Below the pieces are notes generated by a model. That model did not search any database, was not told where the DNA came from, and saw only the letters and a list, made by a program, of their open reading frames with translations. A stretch of 64,000 nt of DNA from the NCBI GenBank assembly GCA_949752745.1, contig OX457024.1:107934287-107998286 (forward strand). The letters run 5' to 3'. Made by a program: the position numbers and the translations under genes. The DNA comes from Protula sp. h YS-2021. Lineage: Eukaryota > Annelida > Polychaeta > Sabellida > Serpulidae. Below, piece after piece: positions 62,868 through 64,000 of this stretch. Position 1 is the stretch's first letter, and every line of letters begins with the position of its first letter.

Positions 62868-64000
62868 ATCACACAGCACCGTGACCCCAGCCACAGGCCA
62901 GATCAGGCACACAGCATCACGCCCCCAACCACAGACCCGATCGGGCACACACAACCGTGTCTCCAGCCACAGGCCAGATCAGGCACACAGCATCACGCCC
63001 CCAACCACAGACCCTATCAGGCACACAGCACCGCGTCTCTAACCACAGGCCAGATCAGGCACACAGCACCGTGTCCCCAGCCACAATCCCGATCAGGCAC
63101 ACAGCACCGTGTCCCAAATCACAGGCCCGATCAGGCACACAGCACCGCGTCTCTAACCACAGGCCAGATCAGGCACACAGCACCGTGTCCCCAACCACAG
63201 GCCCGACAAGGCACACAGCACCGTGTCTCTAACCACAGGCCAGATTAGGCACACAGCAACGTGTCCCCAACCACAGGCCCGATCAGGCACACAGCATGGT
63301 GTCCCCAGTCACAGGCCAGGTCAGGTACACAGCACCACGTCCCCAACCACAGGCCGGATCAGGCACACAGCACCACGTCTCTAACCATACGTCCGATCAG
63401 GCACACATCACCGTGTCCCCAACCACAGGCCCGATCAGGCACACAACACCGTGTCTCCAACCATACGTCTGATCAGGCACACAGCACCGTGTCTCTAACC
63501 ACAGGTCAGATCAGGCACACAGCACCGTGTCTCTAACCACAGGTCAGATCAGGCACACAGCACCGTGTCTCCAACCGTACGCCCGATCAGGCACACAGCG
63601 CCGTGTCCCCAACCACAGGCTCGATCAGGCACACAGCACCGTGTCTCCAACCGTACGCCGATCAGGCACACAACACCGTGTCTCCAACCGTACGCCCGAT
63701 CAGGCACACAGCGCCGTGTCCCGAACCACAGGCTCGATCAGGCACACAGCACCGCGTCCCCAGCCACAAGCTCGATCAGGCACACAGCACCGAATTTCAC
63801 ACCATCACCCCGGTCAGGCACAGATCACTCCACCCAACATCACTCGACCAGGCACAGAGCAAAGCAGTCCACAACCGATCAGGCACAAACTACGAAATCC
63901 TACACGATCGGTCCGATCAGGCACAAACCACTGGATTCCATCCCACCGGTCCGATTAGGTACAGTCACCGGATGCCACACCACCGGTCTAATCAGGTACA
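62868..64000. repeat. 38-nt minisatellite running to the window end
   Basis: About 29 units of CAGGCACACAGCACCGTGTC + TCCAACCACAGGCCCGAT. Units become more diverged after 63790. The array continues past the window. Confidence 0.95.

Noticed and set aside
62859..63958. Series of 90-143 residue frames with R-H-T-A-P-C-P-Q-P repeats
   Set aside because: 38-nt minisatellite; frames shift from unit to unit.

Overview
This is eukaryotic nuclear DNA. It has introns with GT-AG borders, long intergenic and intronic stretches, homopolymer runs, many minisatellites and non-autonomous transposons. The recognisable genes are metazoan, and the SNAP-25 palmitoylation block (C-C-G-L-C-V-L-P-W-K-R) is of invertebrate type. 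A mollusc or similar lophotrochozoan is the best guess, but that is inference.

Layout. 1-5.6 kb is repeat land: two arrays of one 21-nt satellite flank a 2.7-kb DNA transposon (1374-4105) with 12-bp inverted ends and a 6-bp target duplication. 7.6-8.5 kb (- strand) encodes a small Sin3-like protein with two PAH domains. 10.4-17.1 kb (+) is an eight-exon GTPBP2 gene (translational GTPase, ribosome rescue); its exon 4 has a reading-frame defect and its exon 7 is followed by decaying partial copies. 19.4-23.7 kb holds hairpin-bearing and tandemly duplicated repeats.

25.25-36.3 kb (+) is the most interesting locus. A 14-exon model stays open to the end and predicts about 1757 residues: an N-terminal PWWP chromatin-reader domain, three tandemly duplicated exons, a basic tail, two zinc fingers, a tyrosine-recombinase domain with R, K, R, H and Y in place, and two Myb/SANT-like domains. 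Twelve of its 13 introns are phase 1, and 12 of 13 contain the hexamer TTTCGC. One intron carries a clean MITE whose empty site survives in the duplicated neighbour intron. A large foldback lies just after the stop codon.

A 200-N gap (37451-37650) is preceded by a 123-bp near-exact copy of sequence 600 bp upstream, so the join is suspect. Beyond it, 39.9-59.9 kb (-) carries four internal exons of SNAP-25. The N-terminal exon and the second SNARE-motif exons are not in view. Its 18-kb intron and upstream flank are packed with at least ten unrelated minisatellites (periods 12, 24, 32, 35, 36, 38, 41, 41, 59 nt and others).

Both conserved genes show a single-base insertion in a conserved block, which points to consensus errors in the assembly rather than gene death. 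The three + strand/- strand genes are independent; no operon-like relation is implied. Exon borders were read by eye from splice sites and protein similarity held in memory, with no alignment run.
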